A DNA stretch of 64,000 nt from CATQHL01 sp965242895 (GCA_965242895.1 OZ251507.1:806001-870000), one strand, 5' to 3'; positions 42,957 to 52,776 are shown, counted from the stretch's first letter. Notes: generated by a model from the sequence alone, not told the origin. Numbers and translations are program-made.

Positions 42957-45947
42957 TCAGTCCAGGCGGCCCTCGCCCAGGTACGAAGCCGCCACACGCG
43001 GGTCGCTCCGGAGTTCCGCGGGCGCACCAGCGGCGATGACCGACCCCGCCTCCATGCAATACACCCGGTCGCTGATGTCCATCACTAACGACAAATCGTG
43101 CTCGATCATCACGATGGCCGCATCCATCTCCGCCTGCAGCCTCTTGATGAGGCGGGCGAACGCCTCGGTTTCCGGCCCGGAGAGTCCGCCCGTGGGTTCG
43201 TCCATGAGCAGCACGCGGGCGTCGTTAGCCAGCAGACAGGCCAGAGCCACTATGCGCCGAGCGCCGGTGGAGAGTTCCGACACGAAGTGGTCGGAGAAGC
43301 GCCCAAGTCCGAAGTAGTCCACCAACTCAAGCGCCGCCTGGCTCTTGCGGCGTTCTGCGCCGAGCGAGGACGGCAGAGCAAGATAGGACGGAATCAGGTG
43401 CGAACGCTCCCTCGCCTCGAGCGCCACCATGAGCGTCTCGACGACGGTGAGGTCGGGATACAAGTGAGGAGACTGAAAACTGCTGCCGAGTCCGATGCGG
43501 TGCCGCCTGTAGGCGCTCAGACCGGAGACGTTCCGGCCCATGACTTCGATTCTCCCTTCCACCTCGACGCCGCTGGCGCGGGGAATGAAGCCTCCGATGG
43601 CGTTGAGGAACGACGACTTGCCGGCGCCGTTGGTGCCGATCAGCGCGACCAACTCGCCGCGGTGCACTTCGAAGTCGACGTGAGAGACCGCAGTGTTGCC
43701 TCCGAAGCGGACGCTCAAGTCCCGAACCGAAAGCCAGGACTCCCCGGCAGGCGGCGGGACTGCCAAGTCCTCCGCCTCAGGGAAGACCACCCCGGGGCGC
43801 CAAGCAGCGGCAAGCAGCGGCTCGCCGTCGGGACGAACGTCGCCGCGAACGGCGTCAAGCCGGTCTGGAGGATCCGGAGGGGCGAGGAAGCCCTCCTCGG
43901 CGTCTTCCGCCTCCTCTGGCGTACCTGGCCTAATCTGCCCCTGCAGACCGCTCGCCTCCCCCTTGCGCCCCCCGCGGCGGCGCTCTAGTAGGCGCAGCAG
44001 TCCGTCGCGTGCGTTGTAGACAATCTGCGAAAATCCCCCAGGGAAGTAGAGGAGCAGAAAGAGCAGGCCGGCTCCGCTGGTCGCTAGTTGGACGGAGAGG
44101 GGAGGGGCGGTTACGTCCACCAGAGCGGGAAGTCCCTTCACCCAGATAGCCCCCAGGATGGGGCCTGCTACAGACCCCATCCCCCCAATGACGGAGATCG
44201 CCACCAAGTCGATGGAAGACTCCGGCCTGAACGTGCTGGAAGGGCTGAGATTCTGCAGCAACGTGGCGTAGAGGGCGCCGGAAAGAGCCGCTATAGCCCC
44301 GGCGCTGGCGAAGGCGACGATCTTCATGAGCGGAGGCGACACGGTCGACGCAGCCGCCATCTCCTCGTTTTCGCGCACGGCGATCATGGATCGCCCCACG
44401 CCCGTCCGACGCAGCCTCGCCACCAGGATCGTAACCGCCGCCAGGAAGCCCAGGCAAAGGAAGTAGAACGACTTTCGCGAGGCCCCGAAGTCGAAGGGGC
44501 CTAACACGGGCTCGGCCACCGGTCGCACGGCGGTCTTCCCCCCGCTGAAAACGTTCTGTGGGAATATCCAGCTTGAAGCGGCCACGGCGAAGGCAAGCGT
44601 GATCACCGCCAAGTAGAGGCCGCGCACCCGCAGCGCCGGGAGACCGATCACCAGGGCGGCGAGCGCCCCGAAGGCGGTGCTCAAGAGCACGGCAAGACCC
44701 CAGGGGAGCTCCACGGAAAAATGCGAGAGACCGGACGGGATGAGGTCGTGACCGCTGGTGAGGGCCACGGCGGTAAACGCCCCCAGCCCCAGAAAGGCGA
44801 ACTGCCCCAGCGAAATCTGGCCCGCCCAGCCCGTGAGCAGCGTGATGGACATCGCCGCCATGCCAAAGAGCAGTATTCCCGACCACAGCCAGAGGGCCGA
44901 CGGCGAGTCCAACCCCCAGCCCAACAAGACGAGAGCGCCGAAGAGCACCCAAAGACCTATGGCCTGCAGGTTTCGCGCCAGCCAGGAGTCGGTCAGACGA
45001 CGAGGAACGGGGCGAAGTTTGGGGGAAAGCGACCAGGCCGTTCTTTCTAGGCGGCGCTGCCGAATCCCGAACAGCACCACCACCAGAATGGCCAGGAAGA
45101 GATACAGATCTACGATGGAGCGGTTCGAAGAATCCACGTTGCTGCGGATGACCCTCTCGAAAATTCCCACCAGCAGGCCGCTCAGGAGGGTCAGGGGCAG
45201 AGACCGCATCCGCGCCAGCAGACCCACCACCAAGGCGCGCAGAAGCAGAGGTGCGCCCAGCGCAGCGGTGCCCGTCTGCGAAGCGCTGATGCCAGAGAGC
45301 GGAACGAAGAGCACTGCCGTGGCTGCGGCGAGCGCACCGGCAATCGACCAGACCGCCGTGGACGAACGCCGCACGCTGACTCCAAAGAGCCTGGCGGTCT
45401 GAGGATTTTCCGAGGAAGCCCGAATAGCCAAGCCGATGCGGGTGCCGTGCATAACGAGAGCCAGCAGCAGCACCAGGGCGGGCACCAGAATCAGAATGAG
45501 CAGATCGCGCCCCAGGATGCGAACCTGCCCGGCGATCTGCCACTGCCCCCCGAACGGGAGGGGAATGGGGCCTGGAATCGACACACCGGGAAGGCTGATC
45601 CGAGCCAGCAGAAGGAGCTGAGCGACCCCTATGGTGGCTATGAGCAGCACCAGTCGGGAGGAACCGGAAAAGCGGCGGATGACGGTCAGTTCGATGACGC
45701 TGCTGATCGCCGCACCCGCCAGAATCGCCAGAACGAACGCAAACCACCAGTTCAGGTCGTAGTTCACCACCAGGAGGGCGAACACCGCCACCGAAAGCGC
45801 CCCCACCTCGGCGTGGGCGAAGTTCAGCACGCCGGTGACTCGGTAAATCAGCACGAAGCCAGCCCCCAGAGCAGCGTAGGTGAGCCCCGTGACGCCTCCC
45901 GAAAGGAGGTCTTGGAAGGAGACGCTCCAGTTCAAGAACTCGATCAC
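42957..45947 (-). CDS. Fused branched-chain-amino-acid-type ABC transporter: LivH-LivM-LivG
   Basis: 996 aa. The N-terminal permease (about 1-295) has YRVTGVLNFAHAEVGALSV, typical of LivH. The second permease (about 330-640) has GWAGQISLGQFAFLGLGAFTA, typical of LivM. A linker of 70 residues leads to an ATPase domain with Walker A GTNGAGKSS, signature LSTGARRIVALA, Walker B VLLMDEPTGG and an H-loop IEHD. These are normally three separate proteins. The start is GTG 45947. The MFS-LivF fusion gene lies upstream on the same strand (46012-48255) and the binding protein is divergent (48463). Together they make a complete HAAT-type importer for an amino acid or similar small acid. Confidence 0.88.
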   Translation of the reverse strand: MIEFLNWSVSFQDLLSGGVTGLTYAALGAGFVLIYRVTGVLNFAHAEVGALSVAVFALLVVNYDLNWWFAFVLAILAGAAISSVIELTVIRRFSGSSRLVLLIATIGVAQLLLLARISLPGVSIPGPIPLPFGGQWQIAGQVRILGRDLLILILVPALVLLLALVMHGTRIGLAIRASSENPQTARLFGVSVRRSSTAVWSIAGALAAATAVLFVPLSGISASQTGTAALGAPLLLRALVVGLLARMRSLPLTLLSGLLVGIFERVIRSNVDSSNRSIVDLYLFLAILVVVLFGIRQRRLERTAWSLSPKLRPVPRRLTDSWLARNLQAIGLWVLFGALVLLGWGLDSPSALWLWSGILLFGMAAMSITLLTGWAGQISLGQFAFLGLGAFTAVALTSGHDLIPSGLSHFSVELPWGLAVLLSTAFGALAALVIGLPALRVRGLYLAVITLAFAVAASSWIFPQNVFSGGKTAVRPVAEPVLGPFDFGASRKSFYFLCLGFLAAVTILVARLRRTGVGRSMIAVRENEEMAAASTVSPPLMKIVAFASAGAIAALSGALYATLLQNLSPSSTFRPESSIDLVAISVIGGMGSVAGPILGAIWVKGLPALVDVTAPPLSVQLATSGAGLLFLLLYFPGGFSQIVYNARDGLLRLLERRRGGRKGEASGLQGQIRPGTPEEAEDAEEGFLAPPDPPDRLDAVRGDVRPDGEPLLAAAWRPGVVFPEAEDLAVPPPAGESWLSVRDLSVRFGGNTAVSHVDFEVHRGELVALIGTNGAGKSSFLNAIGGFIPRASGVEVEGRIEVMGRNVSGLSAYRRHRIGLGSSFQSPHLYPDLTVVETLMVALEARERSHLIPSYLALPSSLGAERRKSQAALELVDYFGLGRFSDHFVSELSTGARRIVALACLLANDARVLLMDEPTGGLSGPETEAFARLIKRLQAEMDAAIVMIEHDLSLVMDISDRVYCMEAGSVIAAGAPAELRSDPRVAASYLGEGRLD

Positions 45948-46011
45948 GGCTCAGAAGAGATCAGCAGAGATCAGCAGAGATCAGCGGCAGTCAAGCGGAA
46001 GTCAGCGGCGG

Positions 46012-48255
46012 TCAGAGGGAACGGCTGTCTAGCATGGCCACCTGCAGCAGGTCGCTGCGTCCGCGCAGCTCGTCGGCCGTCCCGTCAAAGCGCACATGAC
46101 CCTTTTCGAGGAACAAGGCTCGGTCGGCCAGTCTCAACGCGTTCTTGGCTGAGCGGTCCACCACCAGCATGCTCTGACCTCGACTCTTGAGGTCTTCCAG
46201 CACTGCGAACAGGTCGGAAAGGGCCTCCGGGGCCAGACCCAGGCTCATTTCGTCGATGATCAGAACCAACGGACGATGCATCAAGACCATGGCCAGGGCC
46301 AGCATCTGCTGCTGGCCGCCCGAAAGCTCCCCGGCGGAAGAGTCCAGGCGGTCCGCCAGAAAGGGGAAAATCGAGAACACGTGCTCGCGCCTCTGCGCTA
46401 TCTCGCTGCGTTCAAGCTCCGAACGCAGCACCGCCGCCGAAAGGTTCTCATCCACGTTCATGGAACGGAAAACCCCCTCACCGCCGCGAAGGTGCACCAT
46501 GCCCATCCTGAAACGGGTCTCTGCGCTGAGATAGGTGACGTTCCTCCCACCTAGGCGGACAAAACCTCTGTCGGGCAGCAGCAAGCCGCCGACCGCCTTC
46601 AGAAGGGTGGAGCGCCCAGAACTGTTCGACCCGACGACCGCCAGCGTCTCTCCGCGCCCGAGGCTGAACCCCACATTGAAGAGCACCTGAGAACCCTCAT
46701 AACCGGCGTCCAGTCCGTGCACCCATAGCAGCGGGACTCGATCTGGATGCGCCTTGGTGCGCTTGAATTCCTCGTGCTCCAACCTCATCTCGTTGACGGC
46801 TGACGACATGTCGGCTCGCATGTGCCGTGTGCAGTAGAAGACCAGCACGCCAGCGAGGATCATCAGCGGCGCACCCAGCACGCTCACCGCCATCCGCTCC
46901 CCGTGCGAAGAGGAGATCGCCCCAGTCAGGACGCCGCCCAGAAAGCCCCCGACCCCAAAAAAGAACACTGCGAAGAGAGCGAACGCTCCGGCTCGCAAGC
47001 GGTAAGGAGCGGCAGCGGAGATTATCGGCCCGGCGGCGACCAGGGCGGCCGCCAAACAGCCGTTCACGACCGCCAGCATCCCGATCAGCGCGGCCGGTTG
47101 GTCGACGCGCAGGGCGCAGATGAGGAATACGCCGGCAATGCTGATCAGCGCACCCGCCGCCCGAGGAAGGTTTTCCGGTCGGCGTCGGTAGACCTTGTCG
47201 TAGATGCGACCGGCCAGAGGCACAGCAAACAGCGCCGCCAGCCACGTCAGGGAGATCATCCAGCCCCTGCGAAAGGAGTCGTATCCGTACTCGGCGTCGA
47301 GGAGAAGGCTGATCTCTATCGGCAGAGAAACGAAGGCGAAACCGACAGCGACAGCCCCGGCGCAGAGGTAGTAGAAGGTGCGCACGCGACGCAGCCGGGC
47401 GAAGGCCGCTAAGACAGGCACCGGCGGATCGTGGTCGCCCCCGCCTGCCGGCGTCGAGCCCGGCGTCGAGCCCAACACGGCTGCCCGCTCGTTCACCGAG
47501 CGCTCTGGTTCCTTGACGAACCGCAAGGCGGCCAACCCCAGCAAGGCTGTCGGGATGCTTGCGCCGATGACCACGAGCCGCCATCCCTCCATGCCCGCCG
47601 CAGAAGCGGCTATGACGCCGATGAGCGCCGAGCCGCCGACGATGCCGACCGGGCGCCCCAGCCCTTGACCTGCAAACGCTCGAGCGCGCATGCCGATCGG
47701 GTAGCGGTCGGCCAGCAGCGGCCCGTGCAGAGGATGGCTCGCCGACTGCCCCAGGGCAACTCCTATTCGCGCCCCGAAGAACTGGAAGGCGTTCACTGCG
47801 AGAGAGCCGAGAACGGAAAAGACCGCCCAGAAACCGGCGGCCACTCCCAGGAGTCGGACGCGACGCGCCCGGTTGACCAACCAGACCATGGGCAGGGATC
47901 CGACGGCGGTCGCGAGCGCACCGAAACTCAGCATGCCCAGCAGAACCGTGTCGCTAATGTTAAAGGCCTTCTGAATGCTGGGAGCCAGACTCGCCAAGAC
48001 CAGGCGGTCGACCTCCTCCATCACAGCGAGCAGGAAGACAACGACGAGCATGCCCGTCCCGCCGCTCTTCAGCCCCTGCCGCAGCCCCAGGTAAGCCGCC
48101 CCGGCTCCCACTCCGGGCAGCATCCCGCCGTGAAGGGAGGGCTGACGCTCCCGGGCTTCCTGCAGGGACTCGCGGCGCGCCTCAGAGGTGAGGATGGCCT
48201 CAGTCAGAGCCGCAGTGTCCTCGGCCGGCTCGCCTAGGTGAAGTCGATCATTCAT
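46012..48255 (-). CDS. MFS permease fused to a LivF-like ABC ATPase
   Basis: About 747 aa from ATG 48255. The first 500 residues have twelve-helix major-facilitator character (start at about residue 65; GxLxD-type loop GPLLADRYPIGMR). The last 240 residues are a LivF-type ATPase: signature LSGGQQQMLALA, Walker B LVLIIDEMSLGLAP. Its Walker A reads GSNSSGRST, with Arg in place of the invariant Lys, and the H-loop region (VVDRSAKN) differs from the usual VEQN. Thus this half may bind but hydrolyse ATP poorly, and the LivG domain of the next gene would supply the active site. MFS-ABC fusions are uncommon. Operon with the LivHMG fusion. Confidence 0.85.
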   Translation of the reverse strand: MNDRLHLGEPAEDTAALTEAILTSEARRESLQEARERQPSLHGGMLPGVGAGAAYLGLRQGLKSGGTGMLVVVFLLAVMEEVDRLVLASLAPSIQKAFNISDTVLLGMLSFGALATAVGSLPMVWLVNRARRVRLLGVAAGFWAVFSVLGSLAVNAFQFFGARIGVALGQSASHPLHGPLLADRYPIGMRARAFAGQGLGRPVGIVGGSALIGVIAASAAGMEGWRLVVIGASIPTALLGLAALRFVKEPERSVNERAAVLGSTPGSTPAGGGDHDPPVPVLAAFARLRRVRTFYYLCAGAVAVGFAFVSLPIEISLLLDAEYGYDSFRRGWMISLTWLAALFAVPLAGRIYDKVYRRRPENLPRAAGALISIAGVFLICALRVDQPAALIGMLAVVNGCLAAALVAAGPIISAAAPYRLRAGAFALFAVFFFGVGGFLGGVLTGAISSSHGERMAVSVLGAPLMILAGVLVFYCTRHMRADMSSAVNEMRLEHEEFKRTKAHPDRVPLLWVHGLDAGYEGSQVLFNVGFSLGRGETLAVVGSNSSGRSTLLKAVGGLLLPDRGFVRLGGRNVTYLSAETRFRMGMVHLRGGEGVFRSMNVDENLSAAVLRSELERSEIAQRREHVFSIFPFLADRLDSSAGELSGGQQQMLALAMVLMHRPLVLIIDEMSLGLAPEALSDLFAVLEDLKSRGQSMLVVDRSAKNALRLADRALFLEKGHVRFDGTADELRGRSDLLQVAMLDSRSL

Positions 48256-48300
48256 CGCGGGCGGACGAACTCGCAAGGCTCATGGTCTCATGGTCTCCCA

Positions 48301-48332
48301 TCTCCCGTCTTCAAAGTCTCCCGTCTCCAAAG
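48301..48332. repeat. 16-base tandem duplication in the divergent promoter region
   Basis: TCTCCCGTCTTCAAAG (48301-48316) is followed at once by TCTCCCGTCTCCAAAG. CATGGTCTCATGGTCTC lies just before, another short doublet. The region separates the MFS-LivF gene from its divergent binding-protein gene and must hold both promoters. Confidence 0.75.
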
Positions 48333-48462
48333 CAGTGTCTTTAATCATGGCCTTACCTCCAGCGCAGGCGCAACGAAAAAGAGGCTATTTAGTATTTGCT
48401 ACTTGAATGGAGAATTCCAAATAAGCCTAGTCGAGCGATACCCAAAGACTAATTTCTGTTTG

Positions 48463-50151
48463 ATGCATCGTTCAGCACTGCGACTCGCCGGGCTTTTCGC
48501 TGCTTGCGTCGTCCTGTTTTCGGCCTGCTCCTCGACGAACGACGAGACAGGGCAGCCGGCTGGCAATGGCGCAAGCACATCCACCGCTGCCACCGATTCG
48601 CCGCCCACTTCGACGGACGAGAGCGACAGGACGAACGGCAGCGAAAATCCCGCTGCTCCCCCCGGCGCTCCCCCCGGCCCGAGCGGGAACGGCGCCTCGG
48701 GCAACGGCGACCCCGACGAACCGCTCAATCCCGTCTACGAGGATCCGCGCGGCGGCCGCTTCAGTGAGTTCCAGCGCGGCTTCGACCGCACCCATCCGTT
48801 CAGTTCGCTAGAAGCGTTCTGCCTGCCGCATGAAACGCCCACAGAACTCCTGCGAGACACCGATGAGGGCATCAGCGCCGAGCAGATCAACTTCGTCCAC
48901 CTCCGCACGAAGATCGAGGAGGTGGCAGCCTTAGGTTTCGCCGAGGACGTAGGGGACGTGCAGCACATTTTCGACACTTTCACGTCGTTCGTGAACGAGG
49001 AGTGCGACGGGGTGTGGGGGCGGCGCATCAACCTTGAGGAAGTAGCGATTCCCACTCTGGCCCCCGGAGGACAGGACATCGAAACCCTCAGGAACGCCGC
49101 CTGCATCGAGGCCACCGAGTCCCGAAACGGAGTGATCCTCCTGAACACCACGAGTTTCCAGGGCACCGCCGTGCTCTGCGTGGTCGAAGAACATGACGCC
49201 GCCCTGATCGGCAGCCTGCCGTTCCCCAAAGAGTACCTAGAACGCGGCGAAGGCCGCCTGATCACCCTGGCCGCCGCCGAGGACGCCTACCTCCGCGAAC
49301 TGGCGCGCCACCTGATAGACACTGGCGCCTTGACAGGACAGAGAGTGGCGATCGTGGCGCCCAACACTCCCGGTCAGGAAGAAGCTGTACGGAGCAGTCT
49401 CTTGTCAGTTCTGGAAGCAGCCGGAGTCGACGTGGCCGTCTTTGACGTGATCGACTGCGCCGGCGGCAATATCTGCTTCACGGGATTCAACGAGTCGGTG
49501 CAGCGCCTCATTTCGGAGAACGTCGACGTGTTGTTCCCCACTTTGAATGTGCTGTCTCTGCCCAACTACATAAGCGAGATGGACATCCAAGGCATCCGTC
49601 CGGATGACATCCAGATATACAACTCCGACTTCAACAGCCAGGGCAACGACGTGGTCTCGAGCAAGGTCGCTGAGTTCGGCGGCCCCCGGGCCGGCGACCT
49701 CTACAACGGCACGATCATGACGGTAACTGGCGACGTCGGCAACTTTCGAGACCCGAACTACGAACCTTCGGCGTTCGACGAAATGTGCATGCGGACATAC
49801 GCCGAAAACTCCTCAGCGGGCTACTACGACCCCCGCGACCCTATCGAGACGCACAAGTACGCAATGGTCGTCTTGGTATGCAGCGCCTTCCGCACCGCCT
49901 TGCGCGCCCTCTACGACGCTGGGCCGAACCCCTCCAGAGAGGACATATTCTCCGCCCTTGAGAACCTCGGGGCGGTCGACGTGCCCTCCATGCTCCCCGC
50001 CTCGCTGTCGCCTGGCAAGTGGAGCGCCGCGGACGCCTTCCAGACAGTGACTTTCCAGTACCCGTGCAGCGTCGAAGGCGCCGGCACGGGAAGAGCCAAG
50101 ACCTGTCTGTTTCCGAATTCGGACATCGGCTGGATCTGGTTGAACCGCTGA
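48463..50151 (+). CDS. ABC transporter substrate-binding lipoprotein (branched-chain-amino-acid type)
   Basis: 562 aa. ATG 48463 starts a lipoprotein signal peptide with lipobox LFSACSS. A disordered Ser/Thr/Pro/Gly linker (about 25-90) follows. The rest has periplasmic-binding-protein type I character: NGVILLNTTSFQGTAV, GQRVAIVAPNTPGQEE and a C-terminal YAMVVLVCSAFRTALRAL helix. Such proteins feed HAAT transporters, and this gene is divergent from the matching fused permease-ATPase genes. The ligand cannot be named. Upstream codons in the same frame back to 48238 do not look coding. The next gene begins around its stop. Confidence 0.82.
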   Translation: MHRSALRLAGLFAACVVLFSACSSTNDETGQPAGNGASTSTAATDSPPTSTDESDRTNGSENPAAPPGAPPGPSGNGASGNGDPDEPLNPVYEDPRGGRFSEFQRGFDRTHPFSSLEAFCLPHETPTELLRDTDEGISAEQINFVHLRTKIEEVAALGFAEDVGDVQHIFDTFTSFVNEECDGVWGRRINLEEVAIPTLAPGGQDIETLRNAACIEATESRNGVILLNTTSFQGTAVLCVVEEHDAALIGSLPFPKEYLERGEGRLITLAAAEDAYLRELARHLIDTGALTGQRVAIVAPNTPGQEEAVRSSLLSVLEAAGVDVAVFDVIDCAGGNICFTGFNESVQRLISENVDVLFPTLNVLSLPNYISEMDIQGIRPDDIQIYNSDFNSQGNDVVSSKVAEFGGPRAGDLYNGTIMTVTGDVGNFRDPNYEPSAFDEMCMRTYAENSSAGYYDPRDPIETHKYAMVVLVCSAFRTALRALYDAGPNPSREDIFSALENLGAVDVPSMLPASLSPGKWSAADAFQTVTFQYPCSVEGAGTGRAKTCLFPNSDIGWIWLNR

Positions 50152-52166
50152 ATCAGCACTTCCCGTTTCTGTTCAGCCCGCTGACGCTCGGGCGGCTGCA
50201 GCTTCGCAACCGCATCCTGCTCTCCGCCATGACCACGGGCTTCGGATTCCTAAAAGGGGCGCCCGACGCCGACGCCCTGGCCTACTACCGGCACCGCAGC
50301 CGCGGGGTCGCCCTGGCCGTGGTCGGGTTCTCCGCCGTGGCGCCCGAAGGGCGCGTAGAAAACGCCATCGCCTGGCTCTGGAACGACGACGCCGTCTGCG
50401 CCCTGTCCGCCCTAGCAGAGGCCATTTCCTCAGAAGGCGCCGTCCCAGCCATCCAACTCGGACACGGCGGGCGGCAAGTCTCCCCTGCCGTGATCGGCGA
50501 AGCGCCCGCAGCTCCTTCGGCGCTGCCCCCCGCAGTACACGTGCGCGTCCCCCCGCGTTCGCTGAACACCGCCGAGACCGAAGAGGTGATCGCCGCCTTC
50601 GGCAGCGCCGCTCGGCGTGCAGCCGACGCCGGTTTCTCCGCCGTGGAAATTCACGGAGGCCACGGATACCTGATCGCTCAGTTTCTCTCCGCCGCCTCCA
50701 ACCATCGATCCGACCGCTTCGGGGGCAGCGACGCCGCGGGGCGCAGCCGCTTCGGCTGCGAGGTGATCGAGGCTGTGAAGTCCGCTGCCGAGGATCTGAC
50801 GGTGATCGTCCGCATCAACGGCTCCGACCTCACCGAAGACGGGCTTACGCTCTCCGACGCCGTGACTGCCGCAGGCTGCTTTGCCGAGGCCGGCGCTGAG
50901 GGTTTCGTGGTCTCAGCGGGCGTCTACGGGTCGATCCCGTGGACGATCCCCCTGCTTGACGACCCCGAGGGCGTCTTCATACCTCTGGCCGAGGAGGTGC
51001 GCCGGAACGTGGACGTGCCGGTAGCGGCGGTAGGGCGGATCACCACCCCGGAGTTGGCGGAAGCGGCGCTGGCGGAGGGACGCTGCGACGCCGTGGCGCT
51101 GGGGCGGGCGCTGCTGGCCGACGAGGACTGGGTCGCAAAGGCCGCCGAGGGGCGCAGTTCTTCCATACGCCCTTGCATCGCCACCGTGCAGGGCTGCGCC
51201 GGGCAGCTGCAGTTCGGGGAGGGCATTTCGTGTTCGGTGAACCCCGAGGTAGGAAGGGAGGCGCTGGGTGCGCTTCGACCGGTTGGCGGCAGCAAGGGAA
51301 GAGTCTTAGTAATCGGCGGCGGGCCGGCTGGGATGGAGGCGGCGCGGCGCAGCGCCGAACTCGGACACGAGGTGACTCTCCTAGAGGAACGGGAGCGCCT
51401 GGGGGGAGCCCTGCTCCTGGGAGCCTCCACGCCCGGCCTGGGGCACTTCGAACGGCTGGCGCAATGGTACGAGGGGGAGCTGCTGCGCCTGGGAGTCGAG
51501 GTTCAGCTGGAGGCGGCGGTTCGCAGCGCCCGCGACCTGCCGAAGGCCGGCGCCGACGCCGACGTTTTGATGCTGGCGACCGGAGCAGCCACAGCACCTG
51601 AGGTTCTGGATGGCTACGAGCACCTCCCCGCCTGGACGCTGGATGATCTGCTGCTGGGTGAGGCTTCCTCGCACGACACCCCCCGCCCAGAGGGGCCTGT
51701 CGTCATCCTAGGGGGCGGATCGAGAGCGCTGGCAGCCGCCCTCTGGTGCCAGAAGGAGGGCTGCGAAGTCTCCCTGATATCTAAGGAGCGCTTCGGTCAC
51801 GACACCGCAGGAATCACCAGGCGGGCATACTTCGGGCGCCTGGGGTCTACGCGCTTTCTGCGAGGGGAAGTCACGCGCATCCTCGCCGAAGGGGTCGCCT
51901 GGGTGGACGAGGATGGGGAGCACTCGGTCGTAAGCGCCGCTTCGCTCGTGGCAGCGGAGCCTGTCCGCCCCAAAGTCCCCAGAGCCCTGGCCAAGGCGGA
52001 GATGCCCGCCCTAGACACCTCCACCGGCACCTCCGCCGCAGCCGCCGCAGGGGCAGGTTCGGTAGTGCGCATAGGCGACGCCCGCGACCCGCGCACCATA
52101 GGCGACGCCATCGCCGAAGCCCGCGGAGCGGTCAACGAGTTCCACAAAGCCAGGGAAGCTAGCTGA
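50148..52166 (+). CDS. Old-Yellow-Enzyme/2,4-dienoyl-CoA-reductase-type flavoprotein
   Basis: About 672 aa. An FMN barrel with LFSPLTLGRLQLRNRI, AMTTGFGF and VEIHGGHGYLIAQFLS is followed by a FAD/NAD(P) domain (VLVIGGGPAGMEAARRS; EERERLGGALLLG). These enzymes reduce enoyl esters or demethylate amines. Only three of four cluster cysteines remain: the motif reads RPCIATVQGC, then GISCSVNPE, where relatives have CxxC in the first block. The start is unclear: the family begins right at LFSPL, so the CTG at 50148 overlapping the binding-protein stop, or GTG at 50064, may be used. It lies directly downstream of the transporter's binding protein and may process the imported substrate. Confidence 0.85.
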   Translation: MNQHFPFLFSPLTLGRLQLRNRILLSAMTTGFGFLKGAPDADALAYYRHRSRGVALAVVGFSAVAPEGRVENAIAWLWNDDAVCALSALAEAISSEGAVPAIQLGHGGRQVSPAVIGEAPAAPSALPPAVHVRVPPRSLNTAETEEVIAAFGSAARRAADAGFSAVEIHGGHGYLIAQFLSAASNHRSDRFGGSDAAGRSRFGCEVIEAVKSAAEDLTVIVRINGSDLTEDGLTLSDAVTAAGCFAEAGAEGFVVSAGVYGSIPWTIPLLDDPEGVFIPLAEEVRRNVDVPVAAVGRITTPELAEAALAEGRCDAVALGRALLADEDWVAKAAEGRSSSIRPCIATVQGCAGQLQFGEGISCSVNPEVGREALGALRPVGGSKGRVLVIGGGPAGMEAARRSAELGHEVTLLEERERLGGALLLGASTPGLGHFERLAQWYEGELLRLGVEVQLEAAVRSARDLPKAGADADVLMLATGAATAPEVLDGYEHLPAWTLDDLLLGEASSHDTPRPEGPVVILGGGSRALAAALWCQKEGCEVSLISKERFGHDTAGITRRAYFGRLGSTRFLRGEVTRILAEGVAWVDEDGEHSVVSAASLVAAEPVRPKVPRALAKAEMPALDTSTGTSAAAAAGAGSVVRIGDARDPRTIGDAIAEARGAVNEFHKAREAS

Positions 52167-52208
52167 GCCACAACACCGGCGGAACGCCGCCGGCTGCGAC
52201 GGGGCGAC

Positions 52209-52712
52209 CTAGCTGTCTGCCAGGGGCGGTTCTAGCCGCCGGTAGCCGCCGGAGAAAAAGATCAGCGGTTCTGCGCCCGAACTCGAGCGATGCTCAACCA
52301 CTCTCCCGACGAAGATGTCGTGGTCGCCACCCTCATAAATCGCATACGGCAGACACTCAAAAACCGCAAGGGATCCAGGGATAACCGGCGCCCCCTCCAG
52401 ACCGACCTCGTAGCTCACGCCCGCCCATTTATCGCCTCCGGTGCGAGCAAATCCGTTGGAGATTTCCACCTGATCGGCAGCCAGAACGTTCACCGCATAA
52501 CCCGAAGCCTCTCGCAGCGATGCCAAGCTGGCGGAGTCGTGGCCGATACTGAAGAGGATCAGGGGAGGGTCCAGCGACACCGAGTTGAAACTGGAAACGG
52601 TCACCCCCACAGGGCCGCCGTCAGCGTTGGTCGTAGTGACCACGGTCACACCCGTGACGAACATTCCCAGAGAGTTGCGAAACTCTCGTAAGTCGATCAC
52701 GGAACTAGACAC
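52209..52712 (-). CDS. Flavin reductase-like FMN-binding protein
   Basis: 167 aa of the HpaC/flavin-reductase family. Typical blocks are FRNSLGMFVTGVTVVTT, GVTVSSFNSVSLDPPLILFSI, ASGYAVNVLAADQ and DHDIFVGRVVEH. Such proteins give reduced flavin to two-component monooxygenases, or act as FMN reductases. ATG 52712 follows no strong binding site. The gene converges with the OYE-type gene, with a GC-rich inverted repeat (CCGGCG/CGCCGG) near 52175-52192 between them. No monooxygenase partner is adjacent. Confidence 0.88.
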   Translation of the reverse strand: MSSSVIDLREFRNSLGMFVTGVTVVTTTNADGGPVGVTVSSFNSVSLDPPLILFSIGHDSASLASLREASGYAVNVLAADQVEISNGFARTGGDKWAGVSYEVGLEGAPVIPGSLAVFECLPYAIYEGGDHDIFVGRVVEHRSSSGAEPLIFFSGGYRRLEPPLADS

Positions 52713-52776
52713 CAGTATCGACTACTGAGGGAGTGCACACCGACGGAATATGCTGCGTGTTCTATAAGGCTTGAGC

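Noticed and set aside
43930..45747. 605-codon frame inside the LivHMG gene
   Set aside because: Alternative frame of the same strand with Arg/Ala/Gly-rich, non-protein-like sequence; the 996-aa frame shows all transporter motifs.
42957..45947. Separate livH, livM and livG genes
   Set aside because: There are no stop codons between the domains and no internal starts with binding sites.
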